Part shown: positions 16,392-24,582 of the stretch, piece by piece
How the letters are laid out: every line of letters starts with the position of its first letter
How positions within the stretch are numbered: the first letter of the stretch is position 1
DNA from: JALOLG01 sp963722415
GTDB taxonomy: Bacteria > Actinomycetota > Acidimicrobiia > Acidimicrobiales > Ilumatobacteraceae
Reading direction: 5' to 3'
DNA: 64,000 nt
Assembly: GCA_963722415.1 (NCBI GenBank)
Contig: CAVRNI010000006.1
Coordinates: 22,052-86,051, forward strand
Notes under the pieces: model-generated
The model's input: the letters and a program-made list of their open reading frames with translations, nothing else
What the model was told of the DNA's origin: nothing
Database searches by the model: none
Made by a program: the position numbers and the translations under genes

Positions 16392-18721
16392 CGTCGTACG
16401 CGGTCGACGTGTGCACCGTTCGCCATCGAATCCGCGTGCGCGGGGTGGTTCAGGGGGTGGGCTTCCGGCCGTTCGTGCACCGCTTGGCCACGGGACTCCA
16501 ACTCGGCGGGCACGTCGGCAACGACGCCGACGGCGTGTTCGTCGAGGTGGAGGGCGACGCGACCGGGGTCACCGCGTTCGAGCGGCGACTCGTCATCGAG
16601 CGGCCGCCGCTTGCCCGCATCGACGCCGTCGAGGCGGAACCGATCGTCGCGGTGGGGGAGCGCCACTTCCACATCGTCGAGAGCAACGCCGCGTCCGCCG
16701 GCCGCACGTTCGTCGCGCCCGACGTGGCGGTGTGCGACGACTGCCTCCGCGAGCTCCACGACGCAACCGATCGCCGCTACCGCTATCCATTCATCAACTG
16801 CACCAACTGCGGTCCTCGTTTCACGATCACGTGCCGCCTCCCGTACGACCGCCCCAACACGACGATGGCCGGTTTCCCGTTGTGTACGGAGTGCGCCGCC
16901 CAGTATCACGACCCCGTCGACCGGCGGTTCCATGCCCAACCGGTCGCGTGCGCGGCGTGCGGGCCCCGGTTGTGGTTCGAAGCGCCGGCGGGGAGGGTCG
17001 ACGGCACGGACGCTGCCATCGCCGCCACTCAACGCGCCCTCGCTGACGGTGCGATCGTGGCGATCAAGGGGTTGGGTGGCTACCACCTCGCGTGCGACGC
17101 GATGTCGGACGATGCCGTTGCCGCGTTGCGGCGGCGCAAGGGTCGGGCCGACAAGCCGTTCGCGGTCATGGTCCGCGACCTCGCCGCCGCCGTGTCGCTC
17201 GCCGAGATCGACGAGTGCGAGGCGACGCTCCTGACCAGCCCACAGCGGCCGATCGTGCTCGCCCGTCGGCGTGACGAGTGCGCGCTCACGCCGTCCGTTG
17301 CGCCCGGCAACCCGCTCGTCGGCGTGCTCCTGCCCTACACCCCTGTCCACCATCTGCTCTTCGATGCCGTGCCCGGTGCCGAGGTGCCCGTACCCGATGC
17401 GCTCGTGATGACGAGCGGCAACCTCACCGACGAACCGATCTGCTTCGACGATGCCGACGCCCGACGGCGGCTCGGACGCATCGCCGATGCGTGGTTGCTC
17501 CACGATCGACCGATCGCCGTTCCGTGCGACGATTCGGTGCTCCGCGTCGTCGACGACGAGGAGCTACCGATCCGTCGCTCGCGCGGGTACGCGCCGCTGC
17601 CGGTGCGGCTCCCGTTCGAGACGACGTCGGTCATCGCCGTCGGCGGTGAGCTGAAGAACACGTTCTGCCTCGCGTCCGGCGCCGACGCGTGGATGAGCCA
17701 GCACATCGGCGACATGGGCAGCGTCGAGACGCTCGCCGCGTTCGAGCAGTCCACCCGCCAGTTCGCCGAGATGTACCGCGTCGAAGCCGACCTGCTCGTC
17801 GCCGACGCGCATCCGGGCTACCAGACCCGTCGGTGGGCCGAGTCCCACGCGCCCGGCAACGTTGCGCTCGTCCAGCACCACCACGCCCACGTCGCAGCGG
17901 TGATGGCCGAGCACGGTGTGGCCGACGGCGAGCGGGTGATCGGCTTCGCGTTCGACGGCACCGGCTACGGCTCCGACGGCGCCATCTGGGGTGGCGAGGT
18001 CCTCGTCGCGGGATACGACGGATTCGATCGCGTGGCCCACCTCCGGTACGTGCCGTTGCCGGGCGGCGACGCCGCGATCCGCAAGCCGTATCGCGTCGCG
18101 CTCGCGCACCTGTGGGCCGCCGGCATCGGGTGGGACGCCGATCTGGCCCCGGTTCGTGCCGCCTCGCTCGAGGAACGGCGCGTGCTGCAGCGTCAGCTGG
18201 AGCGCGGAATCCATTGCGTCCCGACGTCGAGTGCGGGCAGGCTGTTCGACGCAGTCAGTTCGCTGCTCGGGATCCGCCATGTCGTCTCGTACGAGGCGCA
18301 GGCGGCGATCGAGTTGGAGACGCTCGCCGACGCCCATCTCGGGTCGGCGTGCGACTACCGGATCGCGATCGGAGGCGACGACATCGATGTGACACCGGTT
18401 CTGCGAGCGATGATCGACGACCTGCGCACCGGTCGTGCGCCCGGCGAAATCGCGGCCGGGTTCCACGTCGCGGTTGCCCGCCTCATCGCCGACGTCGCTG
18501 ACGATCTCCGCGTCCGAACCGGGCTCGACCGCGTCGCCCTCAGCGGCGGTGTGTTCCAGAACGTCCTGCTCGTCCGCCTCACCCGGGCGCAGCTGGCCGC
18601 ACGGGGTTTCACCGTCCTGACGCATCGGGTCGTCCCGCCGAACGACGGCGGGCTCGCCCTCGGACAGGTGGCCGTCGCCGGCCGGGCAACACACCGCGCA
18701 TCACTCGGGGGGCACGTGTGA
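16388..18721 (+). CDS. hypF: HypF, carbamoyltransferase for CN ligand synthesis
   Basis: 777 residues, full length and intact. Order: acylphosphatase domain (VRGVVQGVGFRPFVHRLA, about 20-100), two zinc fingers (CDDCLREL...CTNCGPRF and CTECAAQYHDP...CAACGPR, about 115-195), YrdC-like carbamoyl-adenylate domain (GLGGYHLACDA, RRKGRADKPFAVM, PLVGVLLPYTP, VMTSGNLTDEPI, about 205-395), and Kae1/carbamoyltransferase domain (VQHHHAHVAAVMAEHG, FDGTGYGSDGAIWGGE, ALSGGVFQN). It converts carbamoyl phosphate to the HypE-bound thiocarboxamide. ATGA overlap with HypD and GTGA overlap with the next gene. Confidence 0.97.
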   Translation: MTSYAVDVCTVRHRIRVRGVVQGVGFRPFVHRLATGLQLGGHVGNDADGVFVEVEGDATGVTAFERRLVIERPPLARIDAVEAEPIVAVGERHFHIVESNAASAGRTFVAPDVAVCDDCLRELHDATDRRYRYPFINCTNCGPRFTITCRLPYDRPNTTMAGFPLCTECAAQYHDPVDRRFHAQPVACAACGPRLWFEAPAGRVDGTDAAIAATQRALADGAIVAIKGLGGYHLACDAMSDDAVAALRRRKGRADKPFAVMVRDLAAAVSLAEIDECEATLLTSPQRPIVLARRRDECALTPSVAPGNPLVGVLLPYTPVHHLLFDAVPGAEVPVPDALVMTSGNLTDEPICFDDADARRRLGRIADAWLLHDRPIAVPCDDSVLRVVDDEELPIRRSRGYAPLPVRLPFETTSVIAVGGELKNTFCLASGADAWMSQHIGDMGSVETLAAFEQSTRQFAEMYRVEADLLVADAHPGYQTRRWAESHAPGNVALVQHHHAHVAAVMAEHGVADGERVIGFAFDGTGYGSDGAIWGGEVLVAGYDGFDRVAHLRYVPLPGGDAAIRKPYRVALAHLWAAGIGWDADLAPVRAASLEERRVLQRQLERGIHCVPTSSAGRLFDAVSSLLGIRHVVSYEAQAAIELETLADAHLGSACDYRIAIGGDDIDVTPVLRAMIDDLRTGRAPGEIAAGFHVAVARLIADVADDLRVRTGLDRVALSGGVFQNVLLVRLTRAQLAARGFTVLTHRVVPPNDGGLALGQVAVAGRATHRASLGGHV

Positions 18722-19430
18722 ACGACCCCGCGGCACCCGGTCTCGCCAGCGATCTGGCGTCGGGGGCGCTGACGCTCGCACGACGGTTCGCCGGGGGAGC
18801 CACGATGTGGTGCATCTCGCCGCGTTGGCCGGCCCATGGCCGCCACGTCGCGGTCGAGTTCGTGCATCCGGTCATCGTCGGCAAGCGGGCGTTGCCGGCG
18901 GTGAACGTCGACGGCGGCGACATCGTCGGAGCCGTGCGCCTGCTCGCCCGTCCCGGCGACGTCATCCTGGCGATCGGCCCTTCCGGCGACGAGATCGTCG
19001 GCTCGCTGGTCCGGCGCGCGCCAGGCGTGGGGGCTCACGAGCCTGTGGCTCGGCGCCGGTCCCCGGCCGCGAGTCGGCACGGCGGATCACGTGATCTGGA
19101 TCGAAGGCGACGACGCGGGCATCGCGGCCCGTTCCGGTGACGTCGTGATGCTGTACCACCTGCTGTGGGAGCTCACGCACGTCGTGTTCGAGCATCCCGG
19201 TCTGCTCGAGGTCGAACCGGCGTGCACCGACGAGCGTCTGCATCACGTGCTCTGACGAAGGCAGGACGGCCGAGGTCGCGATCGTGCACGCGGGCGGGAG
19301 TGCCGAAGTGGTGGCCGCGGGGAGGCGAGAGACGATCGACGTCAGCCTCGTCGACTCGGTCATGCCCGGCGACCTCGTCCTGGTCCATGCCGGCGTCGCC
19401 CTCACGGTGCTCGAGGAGCCCAGACCGTGA
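18718..19430 (+). CDS. SIS-like domain fused to a HypC-like domain, two frameshifts
   Basis: About 236 residues after removing one base near 19025 (GGCGTGG for GGCTGG or GGGTGG) and one near 19234 (GAGCGTC for GAGGTC). Residues 1-165 form a sugar-isomerase-type (SIS) nucleotide-like fold: LARRFAGGATMWCISPRWP, VRLLARPGDVILAIGPSG, GWGLTSLWLGAG. The C-terminal 70 residues are HypC-like: VCITCSDEGRTAEVAIVHAG, then SVMPGDLVLVHAGVALTVLE. Such proteins occur in actinobacterial hydrogenase operons (annotated HupF or HypC family). The SIS part may bind a small-molecule precursor or ligand for Fe-CO assembly (speculative). Starts in the HypF stop; ends overlapping the next GTG. Confidence 0.8.
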
Positions 19431-20143
19431 CCACCGAACCGACCGGCTTCCTGTACCCGTTCATCGACGCTGACGAGCGCGACACCGGCACGCTCCTGGC
19501 CGATCTCGCGGCGTCGGCCGCGGCCAAGATGGCCGAGAGCAAGAACCTGCGCGCGTTGACGCTCGCGCAGTGCGCCGCCACGCTCCGAACAGCCGGGGAG
19601 GCGATGGCACACCGCTTCGAGCAGGGCGGCCGGCTGTACACCTTCGGCAACGGCGGCAGCGCCACCGACGCCGAGGGAACCGCCGAGCTGTTCCGCAATC
19701 CACCCCGCGGCCGCAGCCTGCCCGCGATGTCGCTCGTCGAAGACCGTGCCGTCCTCACCGCGCTCGCCAACGATGTCGGGTTCGACCTGGTGTTCTCCCG
19801 CCAGATCATCGCCCATGCTCGCCCCGGTGACATCGCGATCGGGTTCTCGACGAGCGGCGACTCGGTGAACGTGATGCGGGCCTTGGACGAGGCGACGCGG
19901 CGCGGGTTGCTGACGATCGGGCTGGCGGGCTACGAGGGCGGGGCGATGGCGAGCTCGGACTCCATCGATCACTGCCTGGTGGTGCGCGCCGACAGCGTCC
20001 ACCGGATCCAGGAGGCGCAGGATGCGCTCGTCCTCGAACTGTGGTCGGTCGTGCAGGCGTGCGTGCATGCCAGCCGGGTGTTCAGCAGCAAGGAGTCAGG
20101 TCGTGAGCGGAACGGTCCACGGGACGGGGTCGCTCGACCGTGA
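19427..20143 (+). CDS. SIS-domain protein, phosphoheptose-isomerase-like (GmhA fold)
   Basis: 238 residues, intact. SIS fold with the GmhA-type sugar-phosphate loop: GGRLYTFGNGGSATDAEGTA, a catalytic-region LANDVGFDLVFSRQI, GDIAIGFSTSGDSVNVMRAL and QEAQDALVLELWSVV. True GmhA makes heptose for LPS, which actinobacteria lack; its position between HypF and HypE argues for a hydrogenase-linked role instead. The gene overlaps HypE by 41 bp, and with the preceding SIS-HypC gene gives two SIS domains in a row, perhaps forming a heteromer. GTG start inside the upstream stop. Confidence 0.88.
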   Translation: MTTEPTGFLYPFIDADERDTGTLLADLAASAAAKMAESKNLRALTLAQCAATLRTAGEAMAHRFEQGGRLYTFGNGGSATDAEGTAELFRNPPRGRSLPAMSLVEDRAVLTALANDVGFDLVFSRQIIAHARPGDIAIGFSTSGDSVNVMRALDEATRRGLLTIGLAGYEGGAMASSDSIDHCLVVRADSVHRIQEAQDALVLELWSVVQACVHASRVFSSKESGRERNGPRDGVARP

Positions 20144-21206
20144 GGCGGAGGTGTTCGAGCGCATCGAAGCCTTCCGCCGCCGCAAGCCGCGCCTGCTCGA
20201 CGACGTCGTGACGCTCGCCCACGGCGCGGGCGGGAAGGCCTCGGCGGCCCTGCTCGAAGCCGTGTTCATCCCCGCGTTCGCCAACGCGGCGCTCCTCGCT
20301 CAGACCGACGCGGCCGTCCTCGCCCTGCCGTCCGGCGAACGACTGGCGTTCAGCACCGATTCGTACGTCGTGCACCCGCTGTCGTTCCCGGCTGCGTCCG
20401 TCGGTCACCTCGCCGTGCACGGGACCGTCAACGACCTTGCCATGGTCGGTGCGCGGCCACTCGCCCTCTCCGCCGCGTTCGTGCTCGAGGAGGGATTCCC
20501 GATCGAAGAACTGCGCACGATCGTCGCCGACATGGCCGAGGCCGCCGCCGACGCCGGCGTCGACATCGTCACGGGCGACACCAAGGTCGTCGATCGCGGC
20601 TCCGCCGACGGCATGTACATCTCGACCGCGGGGGTCGGGCTCATCCCTGCCGGACGAGAGCTGTCGGCCGATCGCGTCAGGGCGGGAGACGTCGTGCTCG
20701 TCTCCGGGACGATCGCCGATCACGGCATGGCGGTGATGCTCGCCCGCGGCGACCTCGCCCTCGAGGCCGACATCGTGTCCGACACGGCGCCGTTGAACGG
20801 CCTGACGGAATGCCTGCTCGCCGCCGCGCCGTCGGTTCGGTGGCTGCGTGACGCGACGCGGGGCGGCGTCGGGACGATCTGCAACGAGCTCGCCAAGGAC
20901 TCCAATCTCACGGTCGTGCTGGAGGAGACGGCGCTTCCCGTCCGGCCGGCGGTGGCTGCCGCCTGCGAACTGCTGGGCATCGACCCGCTCTATGTGGCGA
21001 ACGAGGGCAAGTTCGTCGCGGTCGTCGCCCGCGACGACGCCGAAGCGGCGTTGGCCGCGATGCGTGGCCACCGGCTCGGTCGCGACGCGGTCCGGATCGG
21101 AGAGATCCGGGAGGAACCGCCGGGGATCGTGGTGCTCGTGACGCCGATCGGTGGCACCCGGATCGTCGACATGCTCGTCGGCGACCCGTTGCCCCGCATC
21201 TGCTGA
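20103..21206 (+). CDS. hypE: HypE, dehydratase forming the cyanide ligand
   Basis: 367 residues. It dehydrates the C-terminal Cys-carbamate made by HypF to a thiocyanate. HGAGGKASAALLEAVFIPAF at the N-terminus, TDSYVVHPLSFP, DLAMVGARPLALSAAFVLEE, TGDTKVVDRG and RDATRGGVGTICNELA follow the PurM/HypE fold, and the protein ends exactly in the required PRIC. GTG at 20103 has AAGGAG 8 nt upstream. It is the last gene of the hydrogenase operon; a leftward gene converges 5 bp later with no obvious terminator hairpin between. Confidence 0.96.
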   Translation: MSGTVHGTGSLDREAEVFERIEAFRRRKPRLLDDVVTLAHGAGGKASAALLEAVFIPAFANAALLAQTDAAVLALPSGERLAFSTDSYVVHPLSFPAASVGHLAVHGTVNDLAMVGARPLALSAAFVLEEGFPIEELRTIVADMAEAAADAGVDIVTGDTKVVDRGSADGMYISTAGVGLIPAGRELSADRVRAGDVVLVSGTIADHGMAVMLARGDLALEADIVSDTAPLNGLTECLLAAAPSVRWLRDATRGGVGTICNELAKDSNLTVVLEETALPVRPAVAAACELLGIDPLYVANEGKFVAVVARDDAEAALAAMRGHRLGRDAVRIGEIREEPPGIVVLVTPIGGTRIVDMLVGDPLPRIC

Positions 21207-21211
21207 GGCGG

Positions 21212-21836
21212 TCAGGCGGGCCGCGAGAACCGGGTGCTCCGCGACGGGCGGGCGATCCTCAACCGGGCGACGGCCTTCTGGGCGAGCGATTGGCGGTGGG
21301 CGTTCGTGCGTTCGTCGAGGCGGAGGAGGCTGAGGAGCGCAACATCGGCACGACGGGCGCGCTCTTGCAGATCTGCCGGTTCGCCGGCCGCGACGGCGAC
21401 GGTCCCGACTCGATCGTCTGTCGGCACCGCCACCAGCACGCCCAACGCCCCCGTCCGGTGCTGCGTCGGGTGGGCGGGAGCGGTCTCGAGGAGGTCGCCG
21501 AGCTCACACAGGTCGAGGATGCGGGCTGCGAAAGGTGACGGCGACCGCAATGCCAGCGATCGAGACTGCAGGCGGAGGAAATCGCGCGCGCGGAGGATGA
21601 CTCCGACCGTCGCCGCATCCATGAACTGCACTCCGCTCGAGGTCGACCACCAGATCGCCGTCGTCGAGCGCGATCGCACGGGCGAGGATCTGCGACAGCG
21701 CCGGCACCGTGCAGATGTCGTGCTCGCCACGCAGCCAGACAACAGTGCGATCGGCGTCACGCGCCGGAAACGCCACAGGACCGTGATGTGAGGTCACCGA
21801 CGACGACTCCGCAAGCTCCATGGCACGCTCCCGCAA
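21212..21836 (-). CDS. STAS-domain protein with C-terminal extension, one frameshift
   Basis: About 207 residues with one extra base near 21638 (CTCGAGC for CTGAGC or CTCAGC). Residues 20-120 are a STAS fold of anti-anti-sigma type: VVWLRGEHDICTVPALSQIL, DLVVDLSGVQFMDAATVGVI with the Asp-x2-Ala in place of the usual Asp-Ser-Ser, so the phospho-acceptor Ser may be absent. The tail (DVALLSLLRLDERTNAHRQS, LAQKAVARLRIARPSRSTRF) is helical and basic and could be a degenerate ANTAR-like segment (weak). Role: regulatory, partner unknown. Converges with HypE. Confidence 0.75.
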
Positions 21837-22155
21837 TCACTCGCTGTGATCAGGCGCTACCAGGGTCTGGAGCATCGCTCCCTGAGCCAACTCGCCAGGC
21901 TCAACACGTCAGGGATTTTGTCGTGTCGAGGCCACCGTATACCTGTCAGCGCTTGCAAGCAATGAGATTCATCGTCGGCTGCGTCGACTGTCCATCGCGA
22001 CACCAATGGCGAACGTCCTGATCCCGGGTCTTCGTCAAGTTCCTTGCAGTGAGGACTTAGGCCCCTAACAGCCCGGCCGTCCAGGGCGCACGATGAGTAC
22101 ACGTTCGCGAACACCTTCACGAACAGTTTCGCAAATCCAATGAAAAGGGGTTGTC
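21837..22155. other. 319-bp intergenic region with two perfect palindromes
   Basis: Lies between the divergent STAS gene and the membrane protein at 22156. No coding frame of note. It holds two perfect 10-bp palindromes, GCTTGCAAGC (21951-21960) and GTTCGCGAAC (22103-22112), the latter followed by related CGAAC half-sites and about 50 bp before the ATG. These are candidate operators for the downstream gene. GAAAAGGGG sits before that ATG. No tRNA or structured RNA recognised. Confidence 0.45.
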
Positions 22156-22937
22156 ATGTTGAGGAAGCCACTCGGACTTCTCGGGATCTTCTTGATCGTT
22201 GTCGGGTTCGGCTATTTCGTGGGCGCAGGCGTCGCCTACAGCAAGGTCCAGGGCGGGTACACGGCGCTGCAGTCCTTCAGCGAGGTCCAGAACGTCGAGC
22301 TCAACTACAACGACGACGGCCAACTCGTCGACCGCGGCGAAGTCGAAGGTGCCCTGGCGATCAGGGCGCTGCTCGAGGACGACTGGGGCTTCCCCATCGT
22401 CGAGTCCGATCTCGACCCCAACGATCCGCTCGTCAACAGCGCCACCGAGTACATGTACCAGATGGCGACGATCTCCTATCACACGCTGCACGGCGTCCAG
22501 GCCGTGACGCTGACCGAAGCCGACCTCACCGGCGATGACGGTACGGTCGCCACCGAGTTCGACTGCAACGGCGAGATGGTTGCGGTTCCCAATCCGTTCC
22601 CGGCCGATGGCGTCACCTGCGACTTCAACGTCGACGGTCGCTACTGGACCGGCTTCGACCGCAGCGTTCCGGTCGAAGCAGCGGCTCGTGACCAGGCATG
22701 GAGCGGCACCGCTCACGCACTCGTCGCCGAGCTCGGTGTCGGTGCGGCGACGCACAGCACCCTGCAGCTCGCCCTCGGTGTGGCAGCCCTGCTCGCCGGC
22801 CTCGGCGTGGTCTGCACGGTCATGGGTGCCGCCTTCCTGCTGGGACACCCGCCGCAAGGGCAAGGTCATCGTCCCGGACACCATCCCCGAGGCGCTGCTC
22901 GACGGACTCACCCGGCAAGACGGCCGAGACCGTCTGA
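22156..22937 (+). CDS. two-TM exported-domain membrane protein of unknown function, two frameshifts near the end
   Basis: About 259 residues. One N-terminal membrane helix (PLGLLGIFLIVVGFGYFVGA), an extracytoplasmic domain of about 170 residues (VEGALAIRALLEDDWGFPIV, EYMYQMATISYHTLHGVQAV, one CNGEM...TCDF Cys pair that could form a disulfide), a second helix (LALGVAALLAGLGVVCTVMG) and a basic cytoplasmic tail. The tail GKVIVPDTIPEALLDGLTGK is restored by removing extra C bases near 22849 and 22911 (both CCG read as CCCG). No family recognised. AAAAGGGG precedes the ATG; a strong hairpin follows the stop. Confidence 0.7.
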
Positions 22938-22982
22938 CGGCAACAGATCGAGTCGATTCCCATCGAGCTCGACAACCCCGTA

Positions 22983-23002
22983 GGCCCCTCTTCGGAGGGG
23001 CC
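22983..23002 (+). terminator. UUCG-tetraloop hairpin terminator
   Basis: Perfect 8-bp stem GGCCCCTC / GAGGGGCC closed by a TTCG loop, 46 bp after the membrane-protein stop and before the leftward small gene. There is no strict T-run right after it, only a TTTT about 10 nt further, as is common in high-GC actinobacteria. It may serve both converging transcripts. Confidence 0.7.
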
Positions 23003-23039
23003 CATCGGCGTTTTCAGCGACTGATCACGTCGCGCCGAA

Positions 23040-23150
23040 TCACGAGATCGAGCTCTTGTCGTTCTTCTTGGCCTTCTTCGCGATGCGCTTGTCCTTGAGT
23101 GACTTGCCGGCCTTCTTCTCGTTGTGCTTTTGCGGTGACTTGGCAGCCAT
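23040..23150 (-). CDS. 36-residue lysine-rich protein
   Basis: A tiny gene: 36 codons, 14 of them Lys, starting MAAKSPQKHNEKKAGKSLKD and ending KNDKSSIS. GAGAGGA lies 6 nt before the ATG. Codon use with AAG throughout is that of a real gene in this GC-rich genome. Such small basic proteins are widespread in actinobacteria; nucleic-acid binding or an unstructured chaperone-like role is possible but unproven. It shares the convergent space with the hairpin at 22983-23002. Confidence 0.65.
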   Translation of the reverse strand: MAAKSPQKHNEKKAGKSLKDKRIAKKAKKNDKSSIS

Positions 23151-23235
23151 GACGTCCTCTCTTGTCCCTCGCGCCATCGTACAGTCCGTCGCCCGTCGAC
23201 AGCCTCCGACCGAAGGTCACCCGCAGCGGCTCGAT

Positions 23236-23643
23236 TCAGGCGACCACGCTCATGATGTAGGCGGTGTCCAGGTACTCACGGAGGTGGCACACCTGATCGT
23301 CTTTGATCTCGATGATCCACGCGTACCGGTTGTGGTAGGCGTTGCCGTTGCGCAGCTTGCCGATGGCCTCGGTCTCGGCGGCGACCAGGCCACCGTTCGA
23401 GAACAGCCGCTTGACGTGGACCTTCGGGTCGCCGTCCTCGAACAGGCCGCGGACGGGAGCGAGGAACTCGTCGATGACCGCATCGCGCCCTTCGGTCAAG
23501 CCCGCCCCGGGGATCGTCAGACCCATCACTTCCCAGCTGCCGTCGGGGTGCAGCAGCGCCCGTAGGGCCTCGAGGTCGCCCGTGCTGAGCGTCGCGAAGA
23601 ACTCGCGCACCAACTGGTCATTTCGCGTCTCACTGTCGCTCAT
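23236..23643 (-). CDS. SnoaL-like/NTF2-fold protein
   Basis: 135 residues, intact. NTF2-like cone fold: LVREFFATLSTGDLEALRAL, LHPDGSWEVMGL, then GRDAVIDEFLAPVRGLF and EIKDDQVCHLREYLDTAYIM. The HPDGSWE segment and late Asp/His positions are those of SnoaL-type ketosteroid-isomerase-like proteins, commonly small-molecule isomerases, hydrolases or binding proteins. The start overlaps the end of the upstream gene by 14 bp, so the two are probably one transcript. Substrate unknown. Confidence 0.85.
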   Translation of the reverse strand: MSDSETRNDQLVREFFATLSTGDLEALRALLHPDGSWEVMGLTIPGAGLTEGRDAVIDEFLAPVRGLFEDGDPKVHVKRLFSNGGLVAAETEAIGKLRNGNAYHNRYAWIIEIKDDQVCHLREYLDTAYIMSVVA

Positions 23644-23905
23644 CTCGCCCCCGTGTCGTTCGGTCGGTCGGCAGGTTGCGGGGATGCTGTGATGCCTCGC
23701 GTTCGTTGCCGCGCTTGTAGTTCCCGGTCACCCTGGCCATCAGTTCCTGGTCGTCACCGGCGACCGCCTCGGCGAGGAAGTCCGTCGCCTTGCGTCCCCG
23801 GAGCACCGTGGCGACGTGGCCGCGATGATGGATGACCACGTCGCCGCTCTTGCGCCGGACGTAGCTGAATCCCTCTGGGCTCGGCATCGGGAGCCAGTCT
23901 TCCAT
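23630..23905 (-). CDS. small basic protein of unknown function
   Basis: 91 residues. The first 60 form a compact alpha/beta unit (EGFSYVRRKSGDVVIHHRGH, VATVLRGRKATDFLAEAVAG), like small actinobacterial proteins of unknown function in which a short beta sheet carries a phrase of the form GDVVIHHxGxxATxLRG. The tail is a polar, Arg-rich disordered stretch. Its stop lies 14 bp inside the SnoaL-like gene. No function assigned. Confidence 0.6.
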   Translation of the reverse strand: MEDWLPMPSPEGFSYVRRKSGDVVIHHRGHVATVLRGRKATDFLAEAVAGDDQELMARVTGNYKRGNEREASQHPRNLPTDRTTRGRDERQ

Positions 23906-23959
23906 CGCCCGGTGTCATGGCTCGATCCGGGTGACGGGGCACGGTCGGACCGGTCGGGT

Positions 23960-24406
23960 TCAGCTGCGGCGAGCCGAGGGGAACGCGGTGGCCAGACGGG
24001 CGAGCGCGAGCGCCGCCAGCAGCAGGCCGAAGTCGCGCAACGCGATGTCGTAGAAGTCGGCCATCATCAACAGGTTGACGATGATCCCGGCGAGCCAGGC
24101 GGCCACCAGGTACCCGCCGAACCGGGGGCGGAAGGCGACCACGAGGCCGGCGACGATCTCGATCACGCCGACGAAGTACATGAGCGTGTGCGCGTCGGCG
24201 TTGAGCAGATCGCTGAACTCGGGGGCCAGGTAGATGTCCCAGTCCACGAGCACGTGGGCGAACTTGTCGAGGCCGAACAGGATGGGTGCCACGACGAAAC
24301 CGATCCGCAGCAGCCAGAACGCCTGGACGGCCGGGTTCGACCGATCCGATCGGGGAGTGAGTGTTGCCGCGTTGGACGTGGGCGAGGTCGCGGTCGAGGA
24401 CATCAT
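23960..24406 (-). CDS. DoxX-like four-helix membrane protein
   Basis: 148 residues with four predicted membrane helices: AFWLLRIGFVVAPILFGLDK, TLMYFVGVIEIVAGLVVAF, YLVAAWLAGIIVNLLMMADF and a last Leu/Ala-rich helix. The GLDKF and helix order suit the DoxX/DUF417 group, thought to act in membrane redox or thiol stress. AAGGAG is 10 nt upstream of the ATG pair. Divergent from the Cys-rich regulator at 24583 across an AT-rich operator-like region, so it is likely a target of that regulator. Confidence 0.82.
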   Translation of the reverse strand: MMSSTATSPTSNAATLTPRSDRSNPAVQAFWLLRIGFVVAPILFGLDKFAHVLVDWDIYLAPEFSDLLNADAHTLMYFVGVIEIVAGLVVAFRPRFGGYLVAAWLAGIIVNLLMMADFYDIALRDFGLLLAALALARLATAFPSARRS

Positions 24407-24447
24407 CAGGGGGTCTCCTTGTGTCGGTGACTTCTAAAAGTAAGAAA

Positions 24448-24461
24448 TACTATTTATAGTA
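24448..24461. promoter_or_regulatory. AT-rich operator between DoxX-like gene and Cys-rich regulator
   Basis: TACTAT-TT-ATAGTA, a perfect 6-bp inverted repeat with a 2-nt spacer. It sits in a strikingly AT-rich stretch (about 24430-24500) in an otherwise about 70% GC window, 42 bp upstream of the DoxX-like start and 122 bp upstream of the regulator start. The location suggests autoregulation plus control of the membrane protein. Confidence 0.55.
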
Positions 24462-24582
24462 AACACCCATGACACCTTCTAAGTCAAGGCATAATTGTCG
24501 TTAGAGCACGGGGGATCGCCTGCGGCGCCGCCGAGCCAGGAACGAATGCGTCAGGAACGAACGCGATGACCCACTCCACGCC

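Noticed and set aside
19427..20143. Assigning the SIS protein as GmhA for heptose biosynthesis
   Set aside because: No LPS heptose genes are nearby, and the gene is embedded between hypF and hypE with coupled junctions; only the fold is claimed.
21837..22155. A tRNA, riboswitch or small RNA in the longest gene-free stretch
   Set aside because: No cloverleaf, CCA end or known riboswitch core could be found by eye; only short palindromes.
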